DNA of 64,000 nucleotides from Planctomycetota bacterium (GTDB lineage Bacteria > Planctomycetota > UBA1135 > UBA2386): positions 19,084 through 83,083 of the forward strand of contig JAPYTD010000011.1 in assembly GCA_029936315.1 (NCBI GenBank), read 5' to 3'. Position numbers and translations under genes: made by a program. Under the pieces are notes generated by a model, which was not told the DNA's origin, made no database searches, and was given only the letters and a program-made list of their open reading frames with translations. Shown piece after piece: positions 18,382 through 28,458 of this stretch; the stretch's first letter is position 1, and each line of letters starts with the position of its first letter.

Positions 18382-21006
18382 CTACTTCGCCTTCTGTGCG
18401 AATGCTTCGCGAATCCGAACCGCGCGAGCGAGGCTGTCGCGCGATTGCAGCAGCTTCTTTGAGGTGTCCGGGGACAGTTCGCGCTCGGCTAGGAACTTGT
18501 CGACGATGGCGAGCGCTTCTTTGGAGCTGTGCCCGTTGATGAACGCGTTCAGCCATGCGGGCATGAAAAAGATGCGACGGTTCGCTTTGACCCAATCCAC
18601 CTGTTGCAGAGCCGGCTCGAGATACGGCAGCGTCAGGTTCTCTTGCCCGGACCAATGAAACCACGACAGGCTGTCCTGGGTCCATTGCTCCGGCGGATCG
18701 TCCTTGACCAGGAAGCGCTGCCAGTAGGCCTGCTTGGATTCCGCGGTCGGCGTGGCGGCGCGCGCCAAAAACAGCTCCTTGCCGATGTCTTGGGATTGGA
18801 AGCGTTTCTGCAGTTGCTGCAGCGGATGGTCTGCGGGCTTCTCGCCTACCTCTCCATTGACCAGCAGCGCGGCCGCGGCAAGGAAGCAGTCTCGTCGCCC
18901 CGGCGTGAGGCCGGTCGGCAGGTTGGTGTTGGCGACCAGATTGCGGCACAGATCCATCACGCCGCTGTGGTTGCTGTTGGTTGCGAGGAATCGGAATGTG
19001 CCGAGCTCGCGGCCCGAATCGGCTTCTTCCTGCAGTTGCTGCAAGAGTAGTGCGGTGGTCACTTCGCGCAGTGGCGTTGCGCGCGCTTTGGTGAGGTATC
19101 GGTCCAGGCAGTTGCCGAGGCGGCCGAGCAGCCAGCGATGCGTGTCGGGATCGCGTTCGCTGCGAATCATTGTGATCGCGGTCTGCGCAAATAGCGCCGG
19201 GTCGAGTTCGGCTTCGCGCACGGCTTCGTAGAGCGCTGCCGTGGCACTGGCCCGCACCAATGGGTCGGTTATTTCCTGCACGTGCGCGAGCAGCCATGCC
19301 GCGCTTGTCGCGTCTGGCACGAATTGGCCGTAGGCGATGTCCCGCGGGTTGACGACGACGCAAGCCGGCTTCGGTTTACCGATCAGTTCTGGGATCACTT
19401 TGCTCGCTTGGTCGGTCGAGACATGAATGGTGCGGCTGCTGCCGTCTTCGGCGAACACCAACAACTCCAGCTCGATCGGCCATGTGCCGGAGCCACCGAG
19501 CGCACGCTGCGTGACGAAGGCCTCTGTGACTGTGCCATCGTCCCCGTTCTGCCACGCGACGCGCACCTGCGGCATCGATGGTGCCAAGAGCCAGCGTTGC
19601 GACCAACGACCTAGGTCTTTGCGAGCTGCTCCTTCGAGTGCCGCCGCGAGATCGCGCCAGTCGGCATTGCCGTAGGCGTGCTTCTCAAGGAATCGCTTGA
19701 GACCGACGCGGAACACGTCCGGGCCGAGTTGCGCGAACAGTGCGCGCAGCACGGCCGGCGCCTTGTTGTAGACGATCGCGCCATATGCCGACTTCGCATC
19801 GGCGAGGTTCTGCAGTTCTTGGAACACCGGTGTCGTGCCCTCCGTCCCGTCGACCGCGTAGGCACGCGGCTTGACTCGCTGTAGGAAGCGCAACCAAGAG
19901 CGTTGCTTGGGTTCGAGTTCGGCCATTGCGCGGTAGCCGTAGAACGTCGCGAAGCCTTCCTTCAGCCACAGGTCGTCAAACCACTTCATCGTCACCAGGT
20001 TGCCAAACCACTGGTGGCTCAGTTCATGGTAGACGAGGGTGCTGCGCCGCACCTGTTCGGCGACCGTTGGTGGGTGGTCAAAGACGATCGCTGTCTCGCG
20101 ATAGAAGATCGCGCCCGCGTGCTCCATGCCGCCATACGGAAATCCTGGTACCAGAACGATGTCGAGCTTGTCGAACGGGTATGGCACGTCGAACGTCTTG
20201 GCCAACCACTGAAGGCCTTCGTGGTGCAGCTTGACGATTGCCTGGCGGTCGAAGTCCTGCAGCTTGGAAGCGCGCAACAGGATGCGCATCGGTTCATCTG
20301 TGGTGATGCCAGGCACGATCGGGTGCTCGGGGTTCACTTCGGCGAACGCACCGGTCGCGAACGCGAACAGATACGTTGGCAGTGGCTTGGTCTGCGCGAA
20401 GCGCCACAACTTGCCAACGGCGTCGGCGCGGAACAGCGGTTCTTCAGCCTCTTCTGGGGCTGCGTTGGCGACTGCCGTCCATTCACTCGGCACGTCGAGT
20501 TCGAGTCGGAAGCGCGCGCGCAGATCCGGTTGGTCAAAGCAAGGAAACAACCCGTGCGCGTCGGCGGGTACCAGCAGCGTGTAGAAGTACTCGCGTTGGT
20601 CGCTCGGGTCGCGATAGACAGTGAGCGGCGTGCCGGTTGGCGCGACCTTGGCCCGGAACGTTGCTCGGATGCCATTTCGTCCCGCGCCTAGCAGGTCGGC
20701 GGGAACGACCAGGTGGTTGTTGCGCCGCTCGAGTTCGACGGCCTTGGAGTTGACCTGCACGTTGCTGATCGACTCGCCGGCGAAGTCGAGCACGATCGGG
20801 GACGTCGGTTCTTGTTCGTCATCGAGTCGGAAGCGCAACCACATCGTGCCTTCGACATGGTCAGCGCGATCGCTCAGCGAAAAACGCAGGTCGTACTGTA
20901 CATCGCGAATCTGCTCCTTGCGGGCGCTCGCAAGGTCGCGGTCGATGCCTGGGGTTGGATCTTGCGGCATGGTGAGGGCGAGCAGAGTCAGGCCTGCGAA
21001 GAACAT
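18382..21006 (-). CDS. pepN: M1 family aminopeptidase (aminopeptidase N-like)
   Basis: GGMEHAGAIFYRE and HELSHQWFGNLVT...WLKEGFATF zinc motifs. Confidence 0.93.
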   Translation of the reverse strand: MFFAGLTLLALTMPQDPTPGIDRDLASARKEQIRDVQYDLRFSLSDRADHVEGTMWLRFRLDDEQEPTSPIVLDFAGESISNVQVNSKAVELERRNNHLVVPADLLGAGRNGIRATFRAKVAPTGTPLTVYRDPSDQREYFYTLLVPADAHGLFPCFDQPDLRARFRLELDVPSEWTAVANAAPEEAEEPLFRADAVGKLWRFAQTKPLPTYLFAFATGAFAEVNPEHPIVPGITTDEPMRILLRASKLQDFDRQAIVKLHHEGLQWLAKTFDVPYPFDKLDIVLVPGFPYGGMEHAGAIFYRETAIVFDHPPTVAEQVRRSTLVYHELSHQWFGNLVTMKWFDDLWLKEGFATFYGYRAMAELEPKQRSWLRFLQRVKPRAYAVDGTEGTTPVFQELQNLADAKSAYGAIVYNKAPAVLRALFAQLGPDVFRVGLKRFLEKHAYGNADWRDLAAALEGAARKDLGRWSQRWLLAPSMPQVRVAWQNGDDGTVTEAFVTQRALGGSGTWPIELELLVFAEDGSSRTIHVSTDQASKVIPELIGKPKPACVVVNPRDIAYGQFVPDATSAAWLLAHVQEITDPLVRASATAALYEAVREAELDPALFAQTAITMIRSERDPDTHRWLLGRLGNCLDRYLTKARATPLREVTTALLLQQLQEEADSGRELGTFRFLATNSNHSGVMDLCRNLVANTNLPTGLTPGRRDCFLAAAALLVNGEVGEKPADHPLQQLQKRFQSQDIGKELFLARAATPTAESKQAYWQRFLVKDDPPEQWTQDSLSWFHWSGQENLTLPYLEPALQQVDWVKANRRIFFMPAWLNAFINGHSSKEALAIVDKFLAERELSPDTSKKLLQSRDSLARAVRIREAFAQKAK

Positions 21007-21062
21007 GGACTACGAATCTAGCCCGCCTGGACGGCAGAAGCACGCTTCTGCGTAGAGTCAGC

Positions 21063-21281
21063 GTGCCTGAACCGCCGCCATGGAATACGAACCAAAGGAA
21101 GCCGTCGTCTTGCTGCACCGGCATGCATCCCGAGTTTGGTGAGGTCACCGCCAAGCAGTTGCTGGCTACGTGGGTTGTGCACGACCAAACACATGTAGCG
21201 CAGATTGCACGAACGCTTGCTTGGCAGTATGGCGAAGCGGTTGGACCGTGGCGCAAGTACCTGAGTGTACTGAACAGCTGA
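21063..21281 (+). pseudogene. DinB-family remnant (C-terminal part only)
   Basis: HPEFGEVTAKQLLATWVVHDQTHVAQIARTLAWQYGEAVGPWRKYLSVL matches the C-terminal DinB-family pattern, but no N-terminal ~110 aa exists before the divergent pepN start at 21006. Confidence 0.7.
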
Positions 21282-21286
21282 TTGGT

Positions 21287-21619
21287 CTAGCGGTGTGGCA
21301 TGCACGCCGCCGTTAGCGACGCGACCGTGATTGCCGTGTGGGATGCATGCCACTTCACTTGGCCGTTTTCAAACAACAGCGCCTGTGGCGACTCGTGCTC
21401 CACGCCGAACCTGTTGGCAATCTCATGCGCGACCGTGCGCGCGTTGATGACGTCGACCAACAGCGTTGGCATATCCGGGCAGTCGAGTTGGAACATCGCC
21501 CACTCGGCGCGTGCCGTCGAGCTGATCGGGCAGATCGGGCTGTGCTTTAGCAGCAACACGCGCGGTTGTTGGATGGCAGCCTCAAAGGACTCTAGATCTC
21601 GAATGACCAGGTCTTGCAT
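21287..21619 (-). CDS. ytxJ: YtxJ-like monothiol bacilliredoxin / bacillithiol-system redox protein
   Basis: 110 aa thioredoxin fold with LLKHSPICPISSTA and VEHESPQALLFENGQVKWHASH. Confidence 0.85.
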   Translation of the reverse strand: MQDLVIRDLESFEAAIQQPRVLLLKHSPICPISSTARAEWAMFQLDCPDMPTLLVDVINARTVAHEIANRFGVEHESPQALLFENGQVKWHASHTAITVASLTAACMPHR

Positions 21620-21646
21620 GTCACGCGTCAGGTAGGTTCGGATGGC

Positions 21647-22330
21647 TTACGACAGTATGCGCACAGAGCCTTCATCATTGGCGATGACGACGCGGCCCGT
21701 CATGTTGACGAATAAGCCGTGATCGACCACGCCGACCATGGAATCAAGACGTGCCGCCAATGTGACGGGGTCATCAATGCGGTCGTAAGTGCAATCGAGG
21801 ATCCAGTTGCCGTTGTCGGTCACCAGCGGCTCGTCACCCTTTTGGCGTAGTTCGGTCCGGCACCCGGTCGCCTCGACTCGGCGGCGCGCGTGCGTGCAAC
21901 CAAACGGCAGCACTTCGACGGGAAGGCGAAAGGTCGTACCGAGCGCATCGACCATTTTGCTCTCGCCAACGATGACGACTAGCTCGTCCGCGATAGCCGC
22001 GACGATTCGCTCCCGGGTGTGCGCGGCGCCACCGCCCTTGATCAAGTTCTTTTGCGGGTCGACTTCATCGGCGCCGTCGATTGCCAGGTCCAGACGTTCG
22101 ACTTGATCCAAATCCACCAGGGGAATGCCCTTCTGTTCGGCGGCGTTCTTGGTGTCGATGCTCGTTGGGGTGCCGCGCACCCTGAGTCCTTCCTTTGCGA
22201 TGCGCTCGGCGAGGCGGTCCAACACGAACAAGAACGTCGAACCGCTGCCGAGGCCGATCGTGGTGTTGTCCTGCACGAGGTCCGCAGCGGCGTAGGCAGC
22301 GGCGCGCTTGGCGATATTCGCATCCATCAT
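21647..22330 (-). CDS. rpiA: ribose-5-phosphate isomerase A
   Basis: [37 protein letters not shown]-like and DNGNWILDC motifs; start reassigned to ATG at 22330. Confidence 0.96.
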   Translation of the reverse strand: [227 protein letters not shown]

Positions 22331-22455
22331 TAGGGGAGGGTAGTCTAAGGCTGCGCGCCGCGCCATTCGAAGCGCAGAGGTGCTGCTTGGTTGACCGGCG
22401 GCAACTGCGCCGGTCCAATGGTCAAAAGCTCTCGGCACTCCGTCCCACCCAACGA

Positions 22456-24159
22456 ATGCGATATCCCTCTCTGCCCGCATGCGAGCTTGCGAGCCCTCTG
22501 TCTGCGGTCATTTGCGTGGCAGTATTGTTTGTTGCGGAGGTTGCAGCCCAGTCGACATTGACGACAACGTTCGCGAGCAACAACGGTGGGTCGGTTGGCG
22601 GCATGGTCTTCTTCGACGTGTCAGTCACCAACCCAGTTGGCGTGACCGTCAAGAAGTTCGATATCAACACGGCCTCGACTGGCGGTGAACTGCAAGTATT
22701 CGTCACGCCGACAGGATTCATCGGCGTTGCCGCAACTCCATTGGCGTGGACACATGTCGCAAGCGGGGTGTTGGTGCCAGCTGGCATGGATAACCCTTCG
22801 GAAGTGTGTCTCGGTGCCGGGTTCCACCTGGCACCTGGCAGCTACGGATTGGCTCTGACGGCACCTACCATCAGCCATCGTTACACCAACGGTGGGCCAG
22901 GTGTGCCGTTGTCAGTTTCCAACGCGGATCTGGCGGTGGCCATCGGTGCTGCAGCGAACGCGCCATTTGGCGGCGCGCAGTTCATGCCGCGTCTCTGGAA
23001 CGGCACCGTGCACTATGACCTCGGCCAAACGAGTGCGTTTTCTTGCGCCTACACTCGCAGCTTTGGTGCCGGATGCAACGAAGGCGCGACCACTTGGTAC
23101 CAACAGTTCTCCGACCTGTCTTCGTTTGATCTCGCGGGGTCGCTCCAGGTGCCGATTGCCGTGCGTGCGACGGTTGCGGGGCCCGTTGGCTACATCGTGC
23201 TACCGGCGACTCCGGCCTGGTATGCCCCATCCGGTGCGGCGCTCGCTGACAACGTTTCGTCAAACCCCGGTGTAATCACTACGAGTGAGTTCAGCGAGCC
23301 GATCGTCTTGCCGTTTACATTCTCGTTTCCGGGTGGCAGCACCAACACGGTGCACGCTTCGGCCAATGGCTGGGTGCGCCTGGGCGCTACGACGCAGACC
23401 TTTGATGGCAGCCTGCCCGCGGTCCACACTCTGCTGACGCAAGACGCGCGCCTGGCGCCGCTGTGGAGCCTGATGGATCCGTCGGCCAATGCCGCGACCA
23501 ACAGCGCGACGGGCATCTATTACGACATCGATCCCAACGGTCAGGCGGTCTACATCACGTGGTTGGATGTTGCGGACGCGCGCACTGGTTCGCCGCCAGC
23601 GGGCACGACGTCGATCAACGTGCAATGCGTGATCTACAGCAACAGCAGCTATGAGTTCCGTTACGGCCATGTCCTGATCGGTTCAGGAACGGGGCCCGCG
23701 ATCGTCGGCTGGAGCAAAGGCGGAATTGCGTCACCCGTTCCGGATCCGGGCAGCGTCGATGTCTCGAGCAGCATGCCGTTGCTTACGAATGGTCCAGATA
23801 ACTTCGCCCTCGAGCATGTTGTCGGCACAGCACGACTCGGTTCGACTTTGGATCTTGCGGTCGATCGCGTCGAGCCACTGGCGCCCTTCGCGTTCTTGAT
23901 TGTCGGAAACGTTGAGAACACCGCCGGCCAGCCTCTTCTCGGAGCCGGCGCGCCGGGTTGCAGTGTGTTTACCAATACGTTAGCTGCGGCTGGGGTGCCG
24001 GTGTCGGGTGCAACCGGCAGTGGCGCGTTCGTGATCGGGATCCCCACCATCCCCGCGCTGGTTGGCACGACGTTCGTTAGTCAATACGCGGCTCTGACGC
24101 AGCGAAATGCGCTCAACCTTTCGACGTCAAACGGCGTCAGCTGGACGATCGGGAACTGA
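22456..24159 (+). CDS. secreted hypothetical protein with planctomycete-type C-terminal domain
   Basis: Signal peptide VICVAVLFVAEVAAQ; FGAGCNEGATTWYQQF; C-terminal IGIPTIPALVGTTFVSQYAAL...LSTSNGVSWTIGN. Confidence 0.7.
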   Translation: MRYPSLPACELASPLSAVICVAVLFVAEVAAQSTLTTTFASNNGGSVGGMVFFDVSVTNPVGVTVKKFDINTASTGGELQVFVTPTGFIGVAATPLAWTHVASGVLVPAGMDNPSEVCLGAGFHLAPGSYGLALTAPTISHRYTNGGPGVPLSVSNADLAVAIGAAANAPFGGAQFMPRLWNGTVHYDLGQTSAFSCAYTRSFGAGCNEGATTWYQQFSDLSSFDLAGSLQVPIAVRATVAGPVGYIVLPATPAWYAPSGAALADNVSSNPGVITTSEFSEPIVLPFTFSFPGGSTNTVHASANGWVRLGATTQTFDGSLPAVHTLLTQDARLAPLWSLMDPSANAATNSATGIYYDIDPNGQAVYITWLDVADARTGSPPAGTTSINVQCVIYSNSSYEFRYGHVLIGSGTGPAIVGWSKGGIASPVPDPGSVDVSSSMPLLTNGPDNFALEHVVGTARLGSTLDLAVDRVEPLAPFAFLIVGNVENTAGQPLLGAGAPGCSVFTNTLAAAGVPVSGATGSGAFVIGIPTIPALVGTTFVSQYAALTQRNALNLSTSNGVSWTIGN

Positions 24160-24164
24160 GTCGC

Positions 24165-25220
24165 ATGAAGAAGCTTCGCGTGCTCATGTTGGTCCATGAC
24201 CTCTTGTTGCCGCCGCCTGACGCTGAGGATCTCGACTGGGAAGAGACGTATCCGTACCAGATGGAACTCGACGTGCAGACGGCCCTACGCGATCTTGGCC
24301 ACGACTGCGAAACGCTCGGTGTCGGCCAGGAGGACCTCGACGTGATTCGCCGGCGCGCGCAAGAGTTTCAGCCGCACGTTGCCTTCAACATCCTGACAGA
24401 CTTCCACGACATCACCGCCTACGAGGCGCATGTCGTCAGTTACTTTGAGCTGTTGAAGCTGCCTTACACAGGCTGCAATCCGCGGGGCATCACGCTTGGC
24501 AACGACAAGGCGCTGTGCAAGCAGATCCTGATTTGGCACGGCATCCAGTGTCCGGCGTTCGTGTCGTTCGCTCCCGGAACCAAGAAGCCGCGCCTGCCCA
24601 AGGGTGTCGACTATCCCGTCATCGTCAAGTCCGCGATCGAGCACGGCAGCACCGGGTTGTCGCAGGCTTCCGTGGTCAAGAATGACCGCCAACTGGAGAA
24701 ACGCGTCGCCTACATGTTCGAAAAAGTCGGTGGGGAAGTGATCGTCGAAGAGTTTGTCGAAGGTCGCGAGTTCACCTGCAGCATCGTCGGCAACGGCAAC
24801 CGTCTGACCGTGTTGCCCGTGTGGGAAGTCTGGTTCACCAAGTTGGCCAAGAACAAACACGCGATCTGTACCGAGCAGCTCAAGTGGAACGTCAAATACG
24901 CGCAGAGCATCGGCATCAAGACGGGGCCGGCGCGACGTCTGTCCGAGCAGCAACACAAGCAGATCCAGGACATCTCGCGTTCGACCTACAAAGCGCTTGG
25001 CATCTCTGGTTATGCGCGGGTCGACATGCGCATGGACAAGGACGGCAACGTCTACGTCATCGAAGCCAACGTCAATCCGGACCTGACCGCGATCGAGGAC
25101 TTCGCCGAAGCCGCTGAAGAACACGGCATGGACTACAACGCGTTGATCCAGCTGATCGTCGACACCGGCGTCAAATACAAGGCGCCGTGGAAGGCGGGCC
25201 CGAACAAGAAATACATGTGA
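24165..25220 (+). CDS. D-alanine--D-alanine ligase-like ATP-grasp protein
   Basis: YTGCNPRGITLGNDKALCKQIL, VIVEEFVEGREFTCSIVG, YVIEANVNPDLT ATP-grasp motifs. Confidence 0.88.
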   Translation: MKKLRVLMLVHDLLLPPPDAEDLDWEETYPYQMELDVQTALRDLGHDCETLGVGQEDLDVIRRRAQEFQPHVAFNILTDFHDITAYEAHVVSYFELLKLPYTGCNPRGITLGNDKALCKQILIWHGIQCPAFVSFAPGTKKPRLPKGVDYPVIVKSAIEHGSTGLSQASVVKNDRQLEKRVAYMFEKVGGEVIVEEFVEGREFTCSIVGNGNRLTVLPVWEVWFTKLAKNKHAICTEQLKWNVKYAQSIGIKTGPARRLSEQQHKQIQDISRSTYKALGISGYARVDMRMDKDGNVYVIEANVNPDLTAIEDFAEAAEEHGMDYNALIQLIVDTGVKYKAPWKAGPNKKYM

Positions 25221-25231
25221 GGGGCTCGTCG

Positions 25232-25390
25232 CTACATCCAGCCAATCGTGCCGCCGAGCGTCAGCGTGCCGCTTGCTGTGACGTCACCGGGTAGCGGTTG
25301 GCTTGGCGCTGCCGGAGAAGACCCGCTACTGCAGCTGGCGAGGGTGGCGGTCAGGAGTAGGGCCAGGGCTGGGGACTTGAAGCAGTCCAT
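25232..25390 (-). CDS. small (52 aa) putative lipoprotein, absent from ORF track
   Basis: Hand translation of minus strand: MDCFKSPALALLLTATLASCSSGSSPAAPSQPLPGDVTASGTLTLGGTIGWM*; lipobox LASC. Confidence 0.6.
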   Translation of the reverse strand: MDCFKSPALALLLTATLASCSSGSSPAAPSQPLPGDVTASGTLTLGGTIGWM

Positions 25391-25445
25391 CGTGCGATTC
25401 CGGGAATCGGTGACAGCTGAGGCGAAGTTTCTTTTTGGGCCTGGC

Positions 25446-27422
25446 CTACCGACGGCGGGGGCCGCTCGAACGCTTGCGTCTGCCGCCCCGAGAACTCACT
25501 CCAGCATCCTGGGCGTGCACGTAGGTCGGGTCGCCGCCCTTCTTGTTGGCTGCGCCGCGCCGCGCCAGCAGGGCTTCCTTTGGCGGATTGCTTGGGATCA
25601 GCGATAGCGGCCCGTTGCCGATCAGTTCTGCACGGTCCGCCTCGATCAGTGCCCTGCGTACGACGAAGTAATTCTCTGGCTTGAAGAACTGCATCAGCGC
25701 GCGTTGTACCTCGCGGTCCTTGAGCTTCTTGACCGTCTCGACCGGCTTCATCGTCATCGGATCGAGACCGGCGTAGTACATGCACGTTGCGATGTCCATC
25801 GGCGCCGGGATGAAGTCCTGCACCTGGCGCGGCTTGTAGCCTCGTTGCTTGAGGAACACAGCAAGGTCGATCATCTCGTTGACCCCGGAACCCGGGTGCG
25901 ACGCGATGAAGTACGGGATCAGGTACTGCTCCTTGCCGGCGCGCTTGCTCGCCTTGTGGAACTTGGTAGCGAACTCATCGAACGTGTGCGTCTCGGGCTT
26001 CTTCATGAAGTCGAGCACCTTCTTGCTGACGTGCTCGGGCGCGACCTTGAGTTGGCCGCCGACATGGTGTTTGGCCATGTCCTCCACATACTCATCGTCG
26101 AAGCGCGCGAGATCCATGCGGATGCCGCTCGCCACGCGCACGCTCTTGATGCCCTTGGTTTCACGCACCCTCTTCAGGAGTTGCTTGGTGGGGCCATGGT
26201 CGGCGCCAAGCAACTTGCACACAGTCGGATGCACACACGACAGCCTGCGGCAGCGCGCTTCGATGTCGGGCTTGGTGCACCGCATCTTGTACATGTTTGC
26301 CGTCGGGCCGCCGACGTCGCTGATGTGGCCCTTGAAGTCCGGGTCGGATGCCATGACACGCACTTCTTTGAGGATTGAGTTCTGGCTGCGGCTTTGGATC
26401 GCGCGACCCTGGTGCATCGTGATCGAGCAAAACGTGCAGCCTCCGAAGCAGCCGCGCATCGTCGTCACCGAGTCCTTGATCATCGTGTGCGCCGGGATGT
26501 CCTGCGAATAACGAGGATGTGGCCGGCGCGTGTAGGCGTGATCGTAGATCGCATCCATGTCGCGCTCGTCGAGCGCGAGGGCTGGTGGATTGATCACCAG
26601 GGTTCGGTCGCCGTGCAGTTGGGTCAGGCGGCGGCCGTTCTTCGGGTTGGTCTCCTGGTGCAGGATTCGCGTTGCCCGTGCGAACGCGACTTTGTCGGTC
26701 TTGACCTCTTCAAAGCTCGGCATCGCGAGGGTCTTGTTGTCACAAGACGCATCGTGCCATTCGTGCTGTGGCAGTTCTTCCTTGGAGCCGAGCAGGTAGG
26801 CGACGCCGCGTAGATCGCGGCAGTCGGCAATCGTCTTGCCGTCGCGCAACCGAGAACAGATTTCGACGATCTGTGCTTCGCCCATGCCGAAGCCGACGAG
26901 GTCGGCCTTGGATGTGACGAGGATCGAAGGCCGCACCGTTTCGGACCAGTAGTCGAAGTGTGCGATGCGTCGCAGCGAGGCTTCGACACCGCCAGCGATC
27001 ACCGGCACTTCTTTGAACGCTTCGCGACAACGTTGCGCATAGACATTGGTTGCGCGATCCGGCCGCAATTCGATTTGGCCACCCGGCGAATAGGCGTCGT
27101 CATTGCGCCTCTTCTTGTTCGCCGTGTAGTGGTTGATCATCGAGTCCATGTTTCCGGCGCTGACTGCGAAGCAGAGCTTGGGCCGACCGAACTCACGGAA
27201 TGGGTCGGCGGCAAGCCACGCGGGTTGCGTCAGGATCGCAACCTTGAACCCGTTCGCCTCAAGCACTCGGCCGAGCAAAGCCGCTGCGAACGACGGGTGG
27301 TCGACGTAGGCGTCGCCACTGACGAACACCACATCGACTTCGTCCCAGCCACGAGCCTGCATCTCCGCGCGGGTCGTCGGGAGGAAGGCCTGCGCGTCTG
27401 GGGTGCTGCAGGGGGAGGTCAT
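25446..27422 (-). CDS. YgiQ family radical SAM protein
   Basis: FLPTTRAEMQARGWDEVDVVFVSGDAYVDHPSF N-terminus and GCFGGCTFCSITMHQGR CxxxCxxC cluster; C-terminal QDFIPAPMDIATCMYYAGLDPMT. Confidence 0.95.
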   Translation of the reverse strand: MTSPCSTPDAQAFLPTTRAEMQARGWDEVDVVFVSGDAYVDHPSFAAALLGRVLEANGFKVAILTQPAWLAADPFREFGRPKLCFAVSAGNMDSMINHYTANKKRRNDDAYSPGGQIELRPDRATNVYAQRCREAFKEVPVIAGGVEASLRRIAHFDYWSETVRPSILVTSKADLVGFGMGEAQIVEICSRLRDGKTIADCRDLRGVAYLLGSKEELPQHEWHDASCDNKTLAMPSFEEVKTDKVAFARATRILHQETNPKNGRRLTQLHGDRTLVINPPALALDERDMDAIYDHAYTRRPHPRYSQDIPAHTMIKDSVTTMRGCFGGCTFCSITMHQGRAIQSRSQNSILKEVRVMASDPDFKGHISDVGGPTANMYKMRCTKPDIEARCRRLSCVHPTVCKLLGADHGPTKQLLKRVRETKGIKSVRVASGIRMDLARFDDEYVEDMAKHHVGGQLKVAPEHVSKKVLDFMKKPETHTFDEFATKFHKASKRAGKEQYLIPYFIASHPGSGVNEMIDLAVFLKQRGYKPRQVQDFIPAPMDIATCMYYAGLDPMTMKPVETVKKLKDREVQRALMQFFKPENYFVVRRALIEADRAELIGNGPLSLIPSNPPKEALLARRGAANKKGGDPTYVHAQDAGVSSRGGRRKRSSGPRRR

Positions 27423-27813
27423 CGGGGCGAAGATGGTAGCGGATCGGCGCCCGATGCGCTTCCGGACGCGCTCTACGAACTGAAACACTGATCGCATTGG
27501 CATGCTGCGATTGCTGCCCTTCAGTGCCAGTGGCGCCTGTTCTTCGGCGGTGTCGTCAGCGTGCTGTTTGACGATTCTGGTTGCAGACGGTGACTCGGAA
27601 CGTGAGGGCCTCGGGCCCGGTGGCTTCGGGCACGTTGGGCTCGCTAGCGACGATTGGGCGGTTCGCGTGGTGCGCGCCTGATCACTGGTCGCTGGTGGAC
27701 TGGAGCTGCGGAACGCGCGGCGTATGTGCCAACGGCGAGCAAGGATCCCGATGCAGAACCGCCTGCCAAACCTTCGTTGGCCGGCCACGGCGACGACTGC
27801 TAGAGTGCGCGGC

Positions 27814-28458
27814 ATGACCGCGCCCGCCGCATCGCCGCCTGACGAGGATCCGCGTCGTCGCCGTCGCTGCTCGTTCGTGATCGTGCCGATGATGGCGCTC
27901 GTCGCGTCGGGTTGCACGGCGACAGTGACGCCACCTAGTAATCCGAGCGATCAGGTCCAGGTGTTCATACTCAGTGAGGCAATGCATACGGGCGTCGTAT
28001 TGCCGCCGGATCCTGGCGCGTCTGGCAACCCGGATGAGTACGTCGAGTTCGGGTTCGGCGAATGGGGCTGGTGGGCCTTGACCCACGACTCCTGGTACAA
28101 CGGCTTCGCAACCGTGCTCTGGTCGAGCCAGGGCGCTTTGGGCCGTCGCACATTTGGTGCGCACTCGGCGGCTGAGTTGCGATCGCTTACATGGTGGGCG
28201 ACGTTGCAACCGATCATGGTCAACCGCCAAAAGGCGTCGGCATTGCGACGCCGCTTACAGTCCCAGTTTGACGGTGCGCGCAAGCACGTTGTCGTACGGC
28301 GTGACGTCGGTTTCAAGTTCGTGCCGGTTGAGTCCTACTCGTTGCTCAACAACTGCGCCGACCTGGCGGGTGGTTGGCTTGAGGCGCTCGACTGCGAGGT
28401 CTCATGGGTGCCGGTTCGCTACGACTTGCGCGTCTCGGCCAACGGCAAGTCGCCGTAG
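27814..28458 (+). CDS. DUF2459-like lipoprotein
   Basis: MALVASGC lipobox; VFILSEAMHTGVVLPP...YVEFGFGEWGWW and NNCADLAGGWLEALDC pattern. Confidence 0.65.
   Translation: MTAPAASPPDEDPRRRRRCSFVIVPMMALVASGCTATVTPPSNPSDQVQVFILSEAMHTGVVLPPDPGASGNPDEYVEFGFGEWGWWALTHDSWYNGFATVLWSSQGALGRRTFGAHSAAELRSLTWWATLQPIMVNRQKASALRRRLQSQFDGARKHVVVRRDVGFKFVPVESYSLLNNCADLAGGWLEALDCEVSWVPVRYDLRVSANGKSP

Noticed and set aside
16899-21006. Adjacent M17 and M1 aminopeptidases as a novel proteolytic system
   Set aside because: Both are common housekeeping peptidases; adjacency alone is weak evidence.
24285-25124. 279-aa antisense ORF
   Set aside because: Mirrors the ATP-grasp gene; Asp/Val/Leu-rich shadow frame.
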